Shown: positions 8,625-17,363 of the stretch, piece after piece
Position numbering within the stretch: position 1 is the stretch's first letter
Layout: each line of letters starts with the position of its first letter
Assembly: GCF_026013365.1 (NCBI RefSeq)
Contig: NZ_JAPDOE010000002.1
Span: 1,116,001-1,180,000, forward strand
Length of the DNA stretch: 64,000 nt
Source of the DNA: Paenibacillus sp. LS1
Lineage (GTDB): Bacteria > Bacillota > Bacilli > Paenibacillales > Paenibacillaceae
Direction of reading: 5' to 3'
Notes under the pieces: generated by a model
What the model saw: the letters and a program-made list of their open reading frames with translations, nothing else
What the model was told of the DNA's origin: nothing
The model's database searches: none
Program-made: the position numbers and the translations under genes

Positions 8625-9665
8625 ATGATGAAGACGAAGGTAACAATTCAGGAAATTGCACATTTTACGGGTTTGTCGAAATTTGCGGTATCACGGGCTT
8701 TGTCTGGAAAATCGGGCGTTAGCGATCAGACGAGGGATGTCATTCTCAAGGCCGCTGGCAAACTTGGATATTTCAAAGATAACAGCATGTTGTCTGGTGA
8801 ACTGTATAACAGCAATGAATCTCAGGACCCGAAGAACACCCGTTCAAGCGGTACGATCTTGATTTTATTTCCCAATGTCCGGTATCAAAATCAAGAATCC
8901 GTATACTGGGGGCCCGTATTTAACGGGATCTCGTCCAAGCTGAACCAGAAAGGCATTAATATCCTTACCTTAACGGAACCATCAGCAGACCAGTTGTTCA
9001 CCTTGTTAAATCCGGATGCCATTCGGGGAATCATTACCGTTGGCTCCATCTCAACGCCGATTCTGCTTGAAATCAAACGGCTCGGCATACCGGTCGTGAT
9101 GGTCGATCATCTGGACCCTGTTTTCCACAGCGACAGCATATTTACCGATAACTTTGCGTCCATGCGCGAGATCATGCTCTATTTGCTCCGCAAGGGGTTC
9201 AAAACCTTCCAATTCGTTGGAAACACCAGTGATGCTCACAGCTTCTACGAACGTTGGATTGCCTATACTTCTGTGCTCATGGGTCACGGGATGGAAATCC
9301 ATCAGATTCCCGAGCTGAGCAATCAGGCATTAGAGGAATTCCGCCAAACCTTCACTTCGGTGATGAACAAGGATAATCTGCCTGAAGTTTTTGTATGTGC
9401 GAATGATTTCTATGCACTCTACACGATCGAGGCCCTAGAAAGTATGGGCATTCGTGTACCCGATCAGTGTGTTGTCACCGGATTTGATAATGTCTACGAC
9501 AACATTCCCGTGCTGGCCACAGTTAATGTGAACAAGGAATTGCTCGGTGCGCGTGCAGTAGATCAGATGTTATGGCGCATTGCGAATCCAGAAAGTAACG
9601 TCGAGAAAAAGCTGATTCTTGCTGACGTCATTATTCGCGAACAGTTCGGCAGGCATAGCGGGTAA
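8625..9665 (+). CDS. LacI-family transcriptional regulator
   Basis: The 346-residue protein has a LacI helix-turn-helix at about residues 5-28 (VTIQEIAHFTGLSKFAVSRA), then VSDQTRDVILKAAGKLGY. A periplasmic-binding-like effector domain fills about 70-340 (GIITVGSISTP, FVCANDFYALYTIEALESMG, CVVTGFDNV). AAGGATG precedes the double ATG at 8625/8628. It is divergent from the sugar importer and is likely its sugar-responsive regulator. A terminator follows immediately. Confidence 0.93.
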   Translation: MMKTKVTIQEIAHFTGLSKFAVSRALSGKSGVSDQTRDVILKAAGKLGYFKDNSMLSGELYNSNESQDPKNTRSSGTILILFPNVRYQNQESVYWGPVFNGISSKLNQKGINILTLTEPSADQLFTLLNPDAIRGIITVGSISTPILLEIKRLGIPVVMVDHLDPVFHSDSIFTDNFASMREIMLYLLRKGFKTFQFVGNTSDAHSFYERWIAYTSVLMGHGMEIHQIPELSNQALEEFRQTFTSVMNKDNLPEVFVCANDFYALYTIEALESMGIRVPDQCVVTGFDNVYDNIPVLATVNVNKELLGARAVDQMLWRIANPESNVEKKLILADVIIREQFGRHSG

Positions 9666-9674
9666 AAGCACACC

Positions 9675-9716
9675 AAATACCCCTTTAACCGTATTCGTGC
9701 GGCTACAGGGGTATTT
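9675..9716. terminator. Bidirectional intrinsic terminator
   Basis: AAATACCCCT (9675-9684) pairs with AGGGGTATTT (9707-9716). The A/T-rich ends give U-runs in both directions. It serves the LacI gene from the left and the DUF4272 gene from the right. Confidence 0.85.
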
Positions 9717-9732
9717 GCATTGTTATACCGTT

Positions 9733-10920
9733 CTACGTATCCGTACGCACATCATCCCAGTCCCGATCCAGGTAACAGATCAGCCAGTTCAATGCACGGT
9801 GACGCTCATAAGCCACTCCGCCATTCAGACCAGCGGGAGGTGTTTTGTCAATTACCCGACTATCTACGCACAGCCAGTTGTAACGGTAGATCAGATCTGC
9901 TTCATCCAAAATCTCACTCTTGCTACGCAGAGATGCATCCGAGAGAAAGTCGGTAAAGCTATCCTTCTGCTGCAAATAACCGACATCCTTCCCTACGTTA
10001 CACAACTCCGTTGGTGCACCCAGTTCCTTCACATAACCAAGCGCCCACAACATCACGTGGTAGGCTTCATATCCCCAAGAGAAGGAGATGATCTCCTGCT
10101 GCTCTGCTCCGTGCTGATCGATAAATGCCTTCTCTACGGGAGAAAAGAAAGATGTCGCCTCATACTTGTCGATCACTTCCTGAACCAACGCTGCTGTATC
10201 TTCCGCACTTTCACCAGCTCCCAGACACTCTCCCTTAAGCGCAGCAAGACACAAAGCAACAGCACGTCGAGCGACTTCCACTTCACTTCGAATCGTCGTG
10301 TGCTCGTCTCCGGCTCTTGCGGGCAAGTTCGCATTATACGGAACTCCTTGCTCAATCAACAGTTGCTCTGACCTCGCTTTACGTTGAATCGCAGACTCCG
10401 ACTGAGGTCTGCTACCGTCAAGGAAACTAGTGTGCGCTGTTACCGTGTAATCTTCCACTTCGGATTCTCCATTCACATCCAGCAATAGCTGGCCTTGTGC
10501 ATTCAGCAGAGATCCCCTTCCCCAGAAAATGACGGCATCCAGCGCATCAGCCAAACGCAATAACTCGCCATAGAATTCTTCCGAGATATCCTCTTCCGTC
10601 TCAATACCAACCACCATGTTAAGTGTGGAACATTTGATCAGTACCTTTTCCTGGAGCGAAGCATTACGCCCCTCAATCTGACTCAAAAATCCAAGCATCC
10701 CCTGAATCATTGTCGTAAATTCCTCAGGATGTGTCTGGCTCGTCATAATATTGAAGCCTTTTGTTTTCTTACTGAACCATTTCTTCTGAGTCACTTGAAT
10801 GTGGGTCTTGTCCTCCTGCCGCTCAATGGCATCCTCTGGATAAATGGATTGAACCACTTCAAACAGCTGATCCAGGTCAAACTGAGAGCTATATATCGCA
10901 CAATTTCTCATGAAGTTCAC
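9733..10920 (-). CDS. DUF4272 domain protein
   Basis: The 395-residue cytosolic protein has two halves. The first 180 residues are an alpha/beta region of unknown type. The C-terminal half (about 185-390) shows DUF4272 hallmarks: repeated RKARSEQLLIEQGVPYNANL, EVARRAVALCLAALKGE, FSWGYEAYHVMLWALGYVKE and HRALNWLICYLDRDWDDV. No enzymatic motif is known for the family. The gene stands alone between a terminator and an intergenic repeat and has no clear functional link to its neighbours. Confidence 0.85.
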   Translation of the reverse strand: MNFMRNCAIYSSQFDLDQLFEVVQSIYPEDAIERQEDKTHIQVTQKKWFSKKTKGFNIMTSQTHPEEFTTMIQGMLGFLSQIEGRNASLQEKVLIKCSTLNMVVGIETEEDISEEFYGELLRLADALDAVIFWGRGSLLNAQGQLLLDVNGESEVEDYTVTAHTSFLDGSRPQSESAIQRKARSEQLLIEQGVPYNANLPARAGDEHTTIRSEVEVARRAVALCLAALKGECLGAGESAEDTAALVQEVIDKYEATSFFSPVEKAFIDQHGAEQQEIISFSWGYEAYHVMLWALGYVKELGAPTELCNVGKDVGYLQQKDSFTDFLSDASLRSKSEILDEADLIYRYNWLCVDSRVIDKTPPAGLNGGVAYERHRALNWLICYLDRDWDDVRTDT

Positions 10921-10956
10921 CCTCTCTCTATATATAGTTCAACTAATGAATAATTA

Positions 10957-11041
10957 CACTGGCACTCCGATGGCAGAATAACTTTCCGATCGCTGTTATC
11001 CCCAGATTTTTTTATTCCTTTTTTTGAAAGGGGAAATCCGG
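10957..11041. repeat. Intergenic repeat, copy A
   Basis: This stretch matches 25184-25268 in inverted orientation. The core 10963-11011 is identical to the complement of 25214-25262 at 46 of 49 positions. Both copies run on into a CCTTT...GAAAGG hairpin. It lies between the DUF4272 gene and rtcB. There is no reading frame in it. Confidence 0.85.
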
Positions 11042-11138
11042 TGATAGCGTATGCTTCCGATGTAGCTTTCTTTTAGAAAGCTTTTAGGCGAACGCTCCAC
11101 TTCTTCAAGTCATTTCTGCCCTCTCCGTTATCGTGTAA

Positions 11139-11155
11139 ATGTTCAAGTTGAACAT
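11139..11155. repeat. 17-bp perfect palindrome just after rtcB
   Basis: ATGTTCAA-G-TTGAACAT lies 7 bp downstream of the rtcB stop. It has no T-run on the rtcB side, so a terminator role is doubtful. A half-similar AGTTCAACT lies at 10937-10945. Confidence 0.5.
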
Positions 11156-11161
11156 ATATGA

Positions 11162-12382
11162 CTAATCCTTATAAGGATCGAATTCATTGCCTCCGGCCAT
11201 GGCGACACCAACGGGACGCAGCATATGGTTGATTTTCAGCGTATTCGCATGTGCGTTCAGTACGTCTTGCAATTTCTTGTACACAAACGGACTTTCGTCC
11301 GTGCCCGCTCCCCGCAGCTCCACGCCATAGGCGCGAATCGCCTCATGCATCTGTGCTTCGCTAATCTCACCGCCCATGCGTGTGCGAAGCTTGTAATTCA
11401 TTTTTCCAGCCGCCTGGGTTCGGCTCATCGTACGCCCTGCCCCATGTACGGTGCTGCGGAATGATTCGGTATTCTCCTCGCTGTGGATGCCCTCCACAAT
11501 TACGGAGATATCGCCCATACTACCTCCGACAAAACCGAGTTGCCCGGGTGCCAGTGGCGTTGCACCTTTGCGGACTACGACCACCTCTTCACCCATGTGT
11601 TGTTCTTTCCAGGCAAAGTTGTGATGGTTATGTACGGCGTATTCAGCACTTGCCCCGAGAATTCCGAGCACCTGTTCAATGACATAATCACGTCCTGCAT
11701 AGGCATAGCGGCCCGCCAAAGTCATTGCGTCCCAATACATATCACCCATTTCACTATTCAGGTCAAACAATGTAGGCGGCTGATCCATCGACTCACCGGG
11801 AGCTTTGCCACTAAACTCACGCCCTGCAGCAAGATTAAGGAATCCACTCGCCACTTTGTGACCGAATCCGCGACTGCCAAAATGATTCGCGATCCATACC
11901 TTGCCCGTCGTCTCTTCTACAAAAATATCTACGAAATGATTTCCACTGCCTACGGTTCCAAGTTGGTTGCGTGCCAGAGTCTTCAGCTTATGCTGTAATC
12001 CCGGCTCTATGGTATCAAACAGCTTCCAGCTCGCATCGTCGAACAATTCATGATCTACGGGTGTTGGATTGTTGCGGCCCACGCCGAAAGATATAGTCGA
12101 ATTGATGTCATCCATGATCGTTGCAATCTGATCCCGAATATCGTCCCACATCAGATTCGTGCGCACAGCCTTGTTGCCACAGGCAATATCATATCCGACA
12201 CCTGACGGACTGAGCATATTCCGATAAGCGACAACACCACCGATGGGTTGCGAGTAACCTTTGTGATGGTCGGCCATCAGAGCCACACCCAATACATCTC
12301 CATATTGCGAGCAAGTCACCGCCTGACTTACGGCGTTCTCCAGCGGCTCCCCCCAGACTTTAATGTTATCTACGATACGCAT
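11162..12382 (-). CDS. rtcB: RtcB-family RNA ligase
   Basis: The 406-residue protein carries the signature blocks of the GTP- and Mn-dependent RNA-splicing ligase: DHHKGYSQPIGGVV (about 38-51), SGVGYDIACGN with the metal-binding Cys, GTVGSGNHFVDI, HFGSRGFGHKVASG, HNHHNFAWKEQH, and HGAGRTMSRTQAAG containing the guanylylated His. It joins 2',3'-cyclic phosphate or 3'-phosphate to 5'-OH RNA ends. The length is that of the short bacterial RtcB type. AGGAGG lies 11 nt before the ATG. It has no archease or RtcA gene nearby; the RNA substrate is unknown, with repair of toxin- or stress-cut RNA the usual suggestion. Confidence 0.95.
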   Translation of the reverse strand: MRIVDNIKVWGEPLENAVSQAVTCSQYGDVLGVALMADHHKGYSQPIGGVVAYRNMLSPSGVGYDIACGNKAVRTNLMWDDIRDQIATIMDDINSTISFGVGRNNPTPVDHELFDDASWKLFDTIEPGLQHKLKTLARNQLGTVGSGNHFVDIFVEETTGKVWIANHFGSRGFGHKVASGFLNLAAGREFSGKAPGESMDQPPTLFDLNSEMGDMYWDAMTLAGRYAYAGRDYVIEQVLGILGASAEYAVHNHHNFAWKEQHMGEEVVVVRKGATPLAPGQLGFVGGSMGDISVIVEGIHSEENTESFRSTVHGAGRTMSRTQAAGKMNYKLRTRMGGEISEAQMHEAIRAYGVELRGAGTDESPFVYKKLQDVLNAHANTLKINHMLRPVGVAMAGGNEFDPYKD

Positions 12383-12514
12383 GATTGTGTTAACCTCCTA
12401 TGTATTTTTTTGAAAATTCATCTTAGATTTTGATCTGTTGCTTTCATTAGTTTAACAAAGATCCGCGATGCTCGAAACGTTCTCTTCCTTTTAGATCACC
12501 AATTATCTATGCAT

Positions 12515-12540
12515 AAAAAAAGAGAGCTCGGCTCCCTTTT
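12515..12540 (-). terminator. Intrinsic terminator
   Basis: AAAAGGGAGC-CGA-GCTCTCTTTT followed by Ts in the leftward direction, 22 bp after the small secreted-protein gene at 12563. Confidence 0.85.
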
Positions 12541-12562
12541 CTCACGGTTGGTTGGTTCCTAT

Positions 12563-12985
12563 TCACTTCTTGCTAATCTTAAACTTGAACGCCCAAGTTG
12601 CTGTGTTACCAGAATATCTTCCTCTGTTCTCGGTGACCACTACGGAAAGTGTCTTGTTGGTTGACTTGGAGAACGAAGATAGTTTGACGTTTGTGCTTTT
12701 GCTTCCGTAATCCGGAATCTTGTCCTGTTCTTCGGCGATGGCTTCCAGTTTCAATGTACCTGTGGATTTCAGGTTTAATGTAACCGACGAGCCCTCTTCC
12801 AAATCTTTGCCGTTCACACTTGCTCCGATAGCCCATTCATTGCCGACAGAATTATTCTCCACAAGCTCTGCGCTCACCAGCGTCACGGTGACCTTCACCG
12901 TTTTGGCAGCAGCATAGGAAGTTGGGGAACATACGGCGAATACCAGGCTCAGAATCATGAAGACATTAGCCCATTTTTTGAACAT
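12563..12985 (-). CDS. Small secreted protein of unknown function
   Basis: The 140-residue product has a signal peptide (about 1-25, ending SYAAA) and a mature domain of about 115 residues rich in beta-strand patterns (KVTVTLVSAELVENNSVGNE, TLKLEAIAEEQDKIPDYGSK). It ends in NTATWAFKFKISKK. The mature part looks like a single beta-sandwich. No family was recognised. A good GGAGG site lies 7 nt upstream and a terminator follows, so it is a single-gene unit. Confidence 0.75.
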   Translation of the reverse strand: MFKKWANVFMILSLVFAVCSPTSYAAAKTVKVTVTLVSAELVENNSVGNEWAIGASVNGKDLEEGSSVTLNLKSTGTLKLEAIAEEQDKIPDYGSKSTNVKLSSFSKSTNKTLSVVVTENRGRYSGNTATWAFKFKISKK

Positions 12986-13093
12986 GAGAGTGCCTCCCTC
13001 TTATTCATCTCTTTTGTTAAGACTATGCCTTATTCGCCATACTCATTAAGTAATCCTTCCACTTGTGTAAGAACTTTTTAACTGATCGTTTAA

Positions 13094-13528
13094 TTAGAAA
13101 TGCTTCCGGTAACCCTGAACCTTCTCATCCTTGAAACCCAGCTTCTCATAAAATATATGCGCTTCCTTGCGCTGATCGCCAGACACCAGAATCATGTAAC
13201 CACAACCAAGATCTTTCGCAATCCGCTCAATCTGGAGCATTAATTTCTGCCCAATCCCCTGTCTGCGTACCTGATCCGACACAATCACATTCTCCACAAC
13301 CATGAACGGTTTGCATGGACCCACCAGATCCATACACTCTATCCCCATAACCGATCCGACCAGTTTGCCATTGTAAAATGCCCCAAGCACGTGATAATGA
13401 CCATTCTGCTGTATGTAATGAAACATCTTTTTCATCTGCTGCTCATTGGTAGGCATACCCATCAACTCATCATACAGTTTGCTTAAACCTGGCAGGTCCT
13501 GTAGTTCAATGGCTTTGATCGTAACCAT
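13094..13528 (-). CDS. GNAT N-acetyltransferase
   Basis: The 144-residue protein has the GNAT acetyl-CoA loop VRRQGIGQKLMLQIERIAKD (about 90-109), preceded by the strand MVVENVIVSD and followed by YMILVSGDQRKEAHIFYEKL. It transfers an acetyl group from acetyl-CoA to an unknown amine. AGGAGG precedes the ATG. It is a separate unit from the next GNAT, with 48 bp between them. Confidence 0.9.
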   Translation of the reverse strand: MVTIKAIELQDLPGLSKLYDELMGMPTNEQQMKKMFHYIQQNGHYHVLGAFYNGKLVGSVMGIECMDLVGPCKPFMVVENVIVSDQVRRQGIGQKLMLQIERIAKDLGCGYMILVSGDQRKEAHIFYEKLGFKDEKVQGYRKHF

Positions 13529-13576
13529 AATATGTCCTCCTGACGTTCTTTCTTATTTGGTATTCTATATTCTATC

Positions 13577-14002
13577 TTAATTAAGGTCCTTCTTGAAGTA
13601 ATAATGGCAATGCCCTGTTGGAGCATTCTCGATGGTTGTGATCAATTGGTATCCGTGCTTCTTGTAAAATTCCGGTGCTTGGTATGAGAATGTATTTAAC
13701 ATAATAAAATTACAGGATTTCTCGCGCGCAATACGCTCCACCTCAAGCAACAACTGGGAACCGTATCCCCGATGCCGCTGATCGGAGTCCACCCAAAGGA
13801 TATCAAGTTCTACCCAATTCCAGCAAAGTGTACTGAGCACTCCTGCAACAATCTCGCCAGTCTCATTTTTGATATTAAAATTAAATTCTTCATACCGATT
13901 TCTTAATTCCTCACTCACATGGGTCGCATTGTATGCGACTAATCGCTGGCGAACATATGCCGAATCTTCTGAAGTACTTTGATTGATGTTTAACTGAGAC
14001 AT
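13577..14002 (-). CDS. GNAT N-acetyltransferase
   Basis: The start is placed at the ATG at 14002 (MSQLNINQ), with GAGGGGAG 11 nt upstream. A start 36 bp further up is in frame but has no ribosome site. The 141-residue protein has the acetyl-CoA loop HRGYGSQLLLEVERIAREKS (about 75-94), LDILWVDSD before it and FYKKHGYQLITTI after it. Substrate unknown. It is not closely similar to the neighbouring GNAT at 13094. Confidence 0.88.
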   Translation of the reverse strand: MSQLNINQSTSEDSAYVRQRLVAYNATHVSEELRNRYEEFNFNIKNETGEIVAGVLSTLCWNWVELDILWVDSDQRHRGYGSQLLLEVERIAREKSCNFIMLNTFSYQAPEFYKKHGYQLITTIENAPTGHCHYYFKKDLN

Positions 14003-14148
14003 CTTCTGTTCCACTCCCCTCGTTACACTGTTATACATGAATCAGATTCATGGACTCTATTAATCATTTCGACTTAATTCCGAAATCATCCTTTTTTTTA
14101 CGAAGCTATATTCATTTTCCAGATAACCCGTTAAACAAAAGTAACTAA

Positions 14149-14475
14149 TTGCATTATACTTATCTGTATAAAGTTGTACAGAATGAACCCAAAGTCGGCG
14201 GTACTTGGGAAATCGTAGACCATCGTGAGGGGAAGGATTATAGAGCTATTGGAGAATACTTGGAGATTGATCCACCCAGCCGATTGGTGCTTACATTTGA
14301 GATGCCACAATTTAGCGAAACTGTTGATACGATTACCGTTGAAGTCACTTCTCATGGAGAGCGTTCCGAGCTGACGTTCACACAACAGATTATCGTTCCC
14401 CATGAAGAAGGCTGGACTGGAGACGATATTGAAAAAGCAATCCTTAAATACAACACCGGTTCTGAGCAGGGATAG
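14149..14475 (+). pseudogene. AHSA1/SRPBCC-domain gene, truncated at both ends
   Basis: Residues from about 10 onward match the middle and end of AHSA1-type (START-like) proteins: VGGTWEIVDHREGKDYRAIG, LVLTFEMPQFSETVDTITVE, VPHEEGWTGDDIEKAI. The usual first 40-50 residues are absent. At the C-terminus the family motif SEQGW is cut: after SEQG the codon is TAG where TGG would encode Trp, and what follows is unrelated. There is no convincing ribosome site. It is the only plus-strand coding remnant between leftward genes. Probably not functional. Confidence 0.75.
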
Positions 14476-14482
14476 AAAGCAA

Positions 14483-14516
14483 GAAAAAGAGCAGTCTGTA
14501 ATCATTACAGCTGCCC
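14483..14516 (-). terminator. Intrinsic terminator of the BceAB-like operon
   Basis: Leftward RNA: GGGCAGCTGTAA-TGA-TTACAGACTGCTC (one bulge) then TTTTTCTT. It lies 45 bp after the permease stop. Confidence 0.8.
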
Positions 14517-14561
14517 TTTACTCAACCTATTTTGCTATATCAGCATCTCCTGATCCCAATT

Positions 14562-16487
14562 CTACAAAGCTTCCTTAATTACCCGTTTATAGTACCACAC
14601 AGACAACAGGCCAAAAATTGAATATAGCAATGTATAGACTATCATGACAATGACCGTAGGTGTCGCCAGCTCCGTACCAAAGAAGAACCAACCTGACTTC
14701 ACGGCAAAGTAACTATGACTCAATCCCACCACAAGCGGAATACCGAAGTTAAACAACTGCTTGATCTGAATTCCTCTCAACAGATTGCTTTGCGTGAATC
14801 CAAGTTTACGAAGAATGGTATAATTGCCCTTCTCCTCTTCACTCTCATTCATTTGTTTAAAGTACAGGATACATCCCGATGTGATCAAGAACGTCAACCC
14901 AAGGAATCCAACAATGAACATAATTAGGCCCATCGTGTTACGTTGGTTATTTCTGAATTCAATCTGGGAGAAACTTGGCGCTTCCAACTGCTGCTCCTTA
15001 TATACGGCGTATGCATCTTCAGCCTGCCCCTCGTTCTTAATACGTACACCATAGTAGTCAGCCCACTCGGCTTTCTGCAGCTCGGGATCGATGTCCTGCT
15101 TCAGCTGCTGATATACCGTCTCATCTACCACCGCTACAGGCGTGCCCCCAGTATAATACGCGGGAAGGACTCCACGTTTGGTTGTTCCGATCAGTTGTTG
15201 TGCCAGCGTTCGCTTCAATCCATGCAAGACGATTGGACCTTTCTCCTGAATCGAAATCAACTGCTGAATCGCATTTCCATATCCCATGAAAACCACTTCA
15301 CCTGGCTTCAAATCAATGTTATCCACCATGTTGTCACTCAACACACTACTAAACAGGTACTGTTCCGTCATGGACTCATCCATCACTTTATGAGCATCAA
15401 TTTCAATATAAATGGGCTGTCTATGCTTCTCTTCATATGGAATCTGTTTGTGTTCCAACTCCGCAACAAAGCGATTTTTCATATCCACCTGAGCAAAAGA
15501 AAAATCCTCCGGCAAGCTTTCCTTGGCCTGCACGTCTGCTGAATAATACGAAATGTAACTGAGCGACAGCATGCCTATAGCAAGCGCCGACACGGTTGTA
15601 ATAATTGTAAGCAGCAATGCGTTGGATTTCATGCGGAACATGATTGAAGATAAAGACAACACCTCATGAATGGTAAGGTATCCGTTTTTACTTTTGCGAA
15701 TCAGATTAAAAATAAAACTTACCGATCCCTTATAGAACAGGTATGTCCCCAATATGACCGAGAACAGAATCAGAAGCATCGTATACATCAACTTCTGCAT
15801 ATCCATTGCCTCGCCGCTGAACAGCCGTGCAGATAAGAAGTATCCATACAAAATCAGGGCAATACCCAAGACGCCTGTAATCATCTGTCCGACAGACATC
15901 TTCTGCACCTGCTGTTCCGAAGTGGCTGATACCCGAAAGAGCGAGAGGATACTCTGCCCATTGATAAAGGTATAGTTCATCAGCATGATGAGCAGGTATA
16001 TGACCGTAAAGACGATGACCGTTTGCAGCAAGGCCATTGGTGAGAAGTACAGTTTCGTAATCGCATCGACACCGAGAATTTTGAACAAGATCATCAATAC
16101 CAGCTTGGACGCAAGAAACCCAATTAACACACCGACAGCCATAGAGCCAAAATAGAGAATACTGTTCTCCGCACTCAAAATGCCAAAAATTCTGCCTTTC
16201 GTCAGTCCGATCAATTGAAACAACCCAATTTCTTTGCTGCGCCGCTTGATAAAGATCGTATTGGCATAGAGCAAAAAGATGCCGACAATGACGATTAAAA
16301 GTACCGAAGATGTGCCTATGGCGGCCGCACCTTTCGTTGAAGCAGCTACCTCATCCATGGAAGAATCATACTGCAACGTCACAAAGGAAAAATATAAGGC
16401 CACGCTGAACACAAGCGCAAATACATAGAGATAATAATTCTTCAGATTCTTCCTGAGATTGCGGAAGATAATATAACTCAAGCTCAT
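14562..16487 (-). CDS. BceB-type ABC transporter permease (FtsX family)
   Basis: The 641-residue protein has ten predicted helices. One FtsX-like block (about 55-300) comes first, a large extracellular part lies between helices 7 and 8 (about 320-525), and three helices end the protein. This is the BceB/PsdB layout, in which the big loop senses and handles cell-wall-active peptide antibiotics. ATGA overlap with the ATPase gene shows coupling. It works with the ATPase upstream and with the RR/HK pair at 17.4-19.0 kb. The peptide recognised cannot be told from sequence. Confidence 0.93.
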   Translation of the reverse strand: MSLSYIIFRNLRKNLKNYYLYVFALVFSVALYFSFVTLQYDSSMDEVAASTKGAAAIGTSSVLLIVIVGIFLLYANTIFIKRRSKEIGLFQLIGLTKGRIFGILSAENSILYFGSMAVGVLIGFLASKLVLMILFKILGVDAITKLYFSPMALLQTVIVFTVIYLLIMLMNYTFINGQSILSLFRVSATSEQQVQKMSVGQMITGVLGIALILYGYFLSARLFSGEAMDMQKLMYTMLLILFSVILGTYLFYKGSVSFIFNLIRKSKNGYLTIHEVLSLSSIMFRMKSNALLLTIITTVSALAIGMLSLSYISYYSADVQAKESLPEDFSFAQVDMKNRFVAELEHKQIPYEEKHRQPIYIEIDAHKVMDESMTEQYLFSSVLSDNMVDNIDLKPGEVVFMGYGNAIQQLISIQEKGPIVLHGLKRTLAQQLIGTTKRGVLPAYYTGGTPVAVVDETVYQQLKQDIDPELQKAEWADYYGVRIKNEGQAEDAYAVYKEQQLEAPSFSQIEFRNNQRNTMGLIMFIVGFLGLTFLITSGCILYFKQMNESEEEKGNYTILRKLGFTQSNLLRGIQIKQLFNFGIPLVVGLSHSYFAVKSGWFFFGTELATPTVIVMIVYTLLYSIFGLLSVWYYKRVIKEAL

Positions 16488-17239
16488 TGCTGTACACCAC
16501 CCAACACGCCCTGGGTTTTGATAATATCGTTGAAGAACGATTGCCGGGACTCGTCTCCTTTATTCAGTTGGGTATAGATCTGACCATCACGAATGAAGAT
16601 TACTCTGCTGCAATAACTTGCGGCAACCGGATCATGGGTAACCATAATAATAGTCGCCTTTCGTGCATTGTTCATATCACTTAACTTGCTGAGCAGATCC
16701 GAAGCCGACTTGGAATCCAGCGCTCCTGTCGGCTCATCCGCAAAAATGATACTCGGCTCGTGGACAAATGCTCGTGCTGCCGAAGTCCGCTGCTTCTGAC
16801 CACCCGAAATTTCAGATGGATATTTGTCTTTTAATTCGTAGATTCCCAGTTCACCGGCAATCTGTTCAAACTTCCGGTGTGCCTCCTGCTTTGGAATGTT
16901 CGTGATCGAGAGCGGTAATAATACATTTTCCTTCACCGTCAACGTATCCAGCAGATTATATTCCTGAAAAATAAAGCCCAGATGATGTTTGCGGAACTCA
17001 GCCAGCTGTTTCTCCTTCATTCCGGTGAATTCCTTGCCCTCAATATCAATCGTGCCCTGACTCACCCGATCAATGGAGGAAAGTACATTAAGCAGCGTCG
17101 TTTTACCCGAACCCGAAGGCCCCATAATACCGACAAACTCTCCCTTGCTTACCCCGAGGTCGATCCCCTTCAGCACTTCCTGTTTATTCAGTTTATTACC
17201 ATAGACTTTATGAATTTTTTTGGCTTCCAGTATCCACAT
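16484..17239 (-). CDS. BceA-type ABC transporter ATP-binding protein
   Basis: The 251-residue ATPase shows Walker [13 protein letters not shown] (about 40-51), the Q-loop [10 protein letters not shown], signature SGGQKQR, Walker [14 protein letters not shown] and the switch His in MVTHDPVAA. It powers the BceB-type permease encoded next, with which it overlaps by 4 bp. GAGGAG lies upstream of the ATG. It is separated from the kinase gene by 116 bp that hold the palindrome at 17340-17363. Confidence 0.95.
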   Translation of the reverse strand: MWILEAKKIHKVYGNKLNKQEVLKGIDLGVSKGEFVGIMGPSGSGKTTLLNVLSSIDRVSQGTIDIEGKEFTGMKEKQLAEFRKHHLGFIFQEYNLLDTLTVKENVLLPLSITNIPKQEAHRKFEQIAGELGIYELKDKYPSEISGGQKQRTSAARAFVHEPSIIFADEPTGALDSKSASDLLSKLSDMNNARKATIIMVTHDPVAASYCSRVIFIRDGQIYTQLNKGDESRQSFFNDIIKTQGVLGGVQQ

Positions 17240-17339
17240 ATCCCACTCGCTCCTCTTAGATCTTCTGCAAAATGCTCATGTCTATATCATAGGCGGGATG
17301 TGCAGTGTTATCGTGCGATTCACCGAACAAAACCAAAAA

Positions 17340-17363
17340 GCATGTGACATTGTTGTCACATGC
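17340..17363 (-). promoter_or_regulatory. Palindrome: HK/RR terminator and BceR-type operator candidate
   Basis: GCATGTGACA-ACAA-TGTCACATGC is a perfect 10-bp inverted repeat. Its right arm overlaps the last codons and stop of the kinase gene. Leftward it is followed by TTTTTGGTTTTG, so it can end the RR-HK message. Its core TGACA-N4-TGTCA also fits the TNACA-N4-TGTNA sites reported for BceR-like regulators, and it lies about 100 bp before the ATPase start, where such sites act. Confidence 0.6.

Noticed and set aside
9619..10371. A 250-codon plus-strand open frame
   Set aside because: It lies opposite the DUF4272 gene and crosses the bidirectional terminator; the translation has no family features.
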